Positions 62,501 through 64,000 of a stretch of 64,000 nt of DNA are shown here, in pieces. The stretch spans positions 248,001 to 312,000 of the forward strand of contig JAZGUH010000720.1 in assembly GCA_037893225.1 (NCBI GenBank), in the 5' to 3' direction. Every line of letters begins with the position of its first letter. Within the stretch, counting starts at the first letter, position 1. Position numbers and translations under genes: made by a program. The stretch comes from Hippasteria phrygiana (Eukaryota; Echinodermata; Asteroidea; Valvatida; Goniasteridae). The notes under the pieces were generated by a model. That model did not search any database, was not told the origin of the DNA, and saw nothing but the letters and a program-made list of their open reading frames with translations.

Positions 62501-63199
62501 ACATCTTTTTAACCTTATTCTGTAGCCTAGTACTACAGCCTAAAATAATTAGAAACTAGTCACTATTATACAATATTTTTAATGGTGAAAAATTTACTCA
62601 GAAAAAAACAAACTTACCTTTCCCACTTGAGTACTATTGGGGCACTGGTGCTGCAGGCAATATGGTGGATGGCTGTTGCTAAGGGACACCTTTAGAGGGC
62701 AGCATTTCATAAAATTAATTCTAGCTGTGGAAGAAAATCTCAATGTTTCAACTAACCCCCATCTCCCCTAATGACCGTTTGTTATTTCATGTATACATGT
62801 ACATTGAATCACACAAAGTATGAACACCATCTGCAACTATGTTGTCGGCTCTACCAATCATGTATCATACCTTTAATTGGAGAATTCTGATTTCTGCATA
62901 ATTTTGTCACTTATTCAATAGGGGTACATGTACTGTATTTAAGTAGTTGACTATGATTTCCTTCATGCCACTACTTTTTGGTTTTCTCCACAAGTCATCA
63001 TTACCAATGTTCCAGCTTGGCAGCTGCTATAGTCATGCAGAACACATATATGTAAATAGAAATAATCACTGTCTCTATTTTTTTTGTAGAAGAGGGATTT
63101 GATGACGAGGCATTTGCCCTACTGACAGACGAAACGGTGAGAGAAATCATACCGAAGCTTGGCTTACGTTTAAAATTCATGTCCCTTCATCGTGCTGCG
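59572..63199 (+). CDS. SAM-domain protein, first two exons
   Basis: Exon 1 (59572-59635) encodes MEKMTELLAEWGFDNLIQTF and ends in a split codon before GTAAGT. Exon 2 (63090-63199) follows a T-rich acceptor (TTTTTTTGTAG), completes that codon and encodes EEGFDDEAFALLTDETVREI then IPKLGLRLKF, ending before GTAAGTAT. Joined, they give one complete SAM domain of about 58 residues, a protein-interaction module found in signalling and transcription proteins. Both splice sites are consensus and the phase (1) agrees. The 3.45-kb intron holds three MITE or foldback elements. The frame leaves exon 2 in phase 0. The next open frame (63411 onward) does not join it directly through any nearby acceptor in phase, so it may be a separate gene or need an intermediate exon. 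Confidence 0.7.
59925..60027. repeat. G-rich low-complexity tract
   Basis: Runs of GGGGTGGG, ending in a G12-type run before TAGCGTAGGCC, directly at the left edge of the foldback at 60036. It may have grown by slippage. Confidence 0.9.
60036..60640. mobile_element. Foldback element, same family as 25.89-26.62 kb
   Basis: The arms pair through CCCTAG..GTCCTA, GCCCAATTTTCCCATAGGCT, GCAAGAATAAGAACACAATTT, GTGTTTACACTGTGCACAC, TTTACCCCAAAAAT and TTACATCCTCACCTTGTGTG. The centre is near 60330. Shared words CATCCTCACCTTG, CCCATAGGCTA and GCAAGAATAAGAA tie it to the 26-kb copy. It lies in intron 1 of the SAM gene. Confidence 0.82.
61049..61626. mobile_element. MITE-like element with repeated ACCATACAAAACC motif
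   Basis: Ends CCCTCCTACT and AGTAGGAGGG are inverted. The word ACCATACAAAACC, or its complement GGTTTTGTATGGT, recurs about ten times in both orientations, giving many possible internal hairpins. Intronic. Confidence 0.72.
61816..62773. mobile_element. ~960-bp MITE with GTAGATGGGGGTTAGTTG ends
   Basis: GGTAGGGTAGATGGGGGTTAGTTGG on the left (shown here as its core GATGGGGGTTAGTTG) pairs with CAACTAACCCCCATC on the right. Inside, GGGGTAAGTTGGAACATGGTAT occurs twice in tandem near 62033-62070 in core form GTAAGTTGGAACATG, and TGTTCCAACTAGCCCC twice near 62407-62443 in the other orientation. No transposase. Intronic. Confidence 0.75.
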
Positions 63200-63410
63200 G
63201 TAAGTATACAATAGGATTTTAGCACAATGCATGCACATGTTCTTAAACATGTGCATACACATTTTCATAAACATAACAAGTGTACATTATGTGCAATAGA
63301 GAAAGTATGCAAACAAATTTGACCACAGTGCATGCACTTAGGTTTTTTTCTCCAATTATCTGCTTAAATCTACAGATCAACACCACAAAGCATCATCAGT
63401 GACAGAAATC

Positions 63411-64000
63411 ATGAAAACATTTACCTGCTGCAAATGTTTGATAAAAGTACCAGGAGGAATCCGTGGGTTATTTACACATCTGAAGTTTGTGCATATTATT
63501 CTTTCTTCCACATGTACAAAACCTGTATGTGCAGAACAAAAATGCCAAAACATTTTCTGGCGTGGTTCAACTTATAAGCGTCATTTGCAACAAAATCATA
63601 TGGACCGAGATGATGAAGTACATGTAGGGCCAGTTATTGAACAACCGGACGAACAGAATATTCACGGCCACCATCATGGAGAAGTACCCGACGAGCATGG
63701 AGAAGTACCTGAAGAACATGATGATGCAGACAGAGAACAAAACATAGAGGGAGACATAAAGGCATCTGTAGTAGCTTATGTTGCACGCTTACGAAGCACT
63801 GCAGTTCCTTCAACAACTATACAGTATATCATTAATGAATCAAAGGAGGTGTTGGGTACTGTTGTAGGACAAGTTAAGCAACAGTTGTCACCATTACTTA
63901 CAGTTATAAGAAATGGGGATCAACCAACTGAGGAAATGTTAAACAATCTAGAAGATATGCTGGATAGTGTCAAAGGTATTTTTGGTGACTTTGAAACTGA
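63411..64000 (+). CDS. C2H2 zinc-finger protein, 5' part, runs off window
   Basis: An open frame of at least 196 codons from ATG at 63411, still open at the window end. Two zinc-finger-like motifs are visible: CCKCLIKVPGG..LFTHLKFVH and CAEQKCQNIF..YKRHLQQNH. A histidine/glutamate-rich repeat (HGEVPDEHGEVPEEH) and helical, acidic sequence (YIINESKEVLGTVVGQVKQQ) follow. The frame is open upstream to 63367, and a TCTACAG acceptor at 63375 suits a spliced origin, but in a phase that does not match SAM exon 2. It may be a downstream exon of the SAM gene after an unseen small exon, or an independent gene. Family not identified beyond the fingers. Confidence 0.65.
   Translation, partial: MKTFTCCKCLIKVPGGIRGLFTHLKFVHIILSSTCTKPVCAEQKCQNIFWRGSTYKRHLQQNHMDRDDEVHVGPVIEQPDEQNIHGHHHGEVPDEHGEVPEEHDDADREQNIEGDIKASVVAYVARLRSTAVPSTTIQYIINESKEVLGTVVGQVKQQLSPLLTVIRNGDQPTEEMLNNLEDMLDSVKGIFGDFET

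Overview
This window looks like animal nuclear DNA rather than bacterial DNA. It has a spliced gene with GT/AG introns, a non-LTR retrotransposon, many palindromic short transposons (MITEs and foldbacks), minisatellites and a 16-kb integrated Maverick/Polinton-type DNA element. The host sequence is full of the palindromic word ACATGTACATGT and of AGGCCTA, as in many marine invertebrates. One foldback element resembles the sea-urchin TU type. I would guess a marine deuterostome such as an echinoderm or hemichordate, with low confidence.

Layout. (1) 1-17.2 kb is one minisatellite: a 15-bp unit GGTGCGGGTTTTAAG in blocks, separated by about 38 copies of a unique-sequence spacer, with higher-order duplications including a 2,980-bp tandem duplication. 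It has no genes; the long open frames there are artefacts of a period divisible by three. (2) 17.2-30.1 kb is intergenic DNA packed with MITEs, foldbacks and short tandem repeats. (3) 30.38-32.36 kb holds the first two exons of a RecQ-like helicase, with an in-frame stop and no 3' half, so probably a pseudogene. (4) 32,882-48,792 is an apparently intact Maverick/Polinton element with 237-bp terminal inverted repeats that differ at about two positions, and a 5-bp target duplication CTACT. (5) 48.8-52.6 kb is intergenic with MITEs and a tRNA-like SINE fragment. (6) 52.6-57.6 kb is a decayed LINE on the minus strand (ORF1 with zinc knuckles; ORF2 with endonuclease, reverse transcriptase and RNase H), head to head with a second ORF1 fragment at 57.7-58.3 kb and followed by a 235-bp tandem satellite. 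(7) 59.57 kb to the window end holds exons of a SAM-domain gene with MITE-filled introns, then a C2H2 zinc-finger reading frame that runs off the window.

The element is the main biological system. It carries a protein-primed family-B DNA polymerase, a retrovirus-type integrase, a packaging ATPase, a probable major capsid protein, three tandem penton/minor-capsid-like paralogues, a conserved 531-aa protein and seven small or membrane proteins. Gene spacing is tight, as in a virus, and every frame is open. Together these genes would copy the DNA by protein priming, build and fill a capsid, and integrate into a host chromosome. I found no adenain-like maturation protease. Several proteins end in a similar membrane anchor, which suggests a membrane-containing or membrane-budded particle. 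This is inference.
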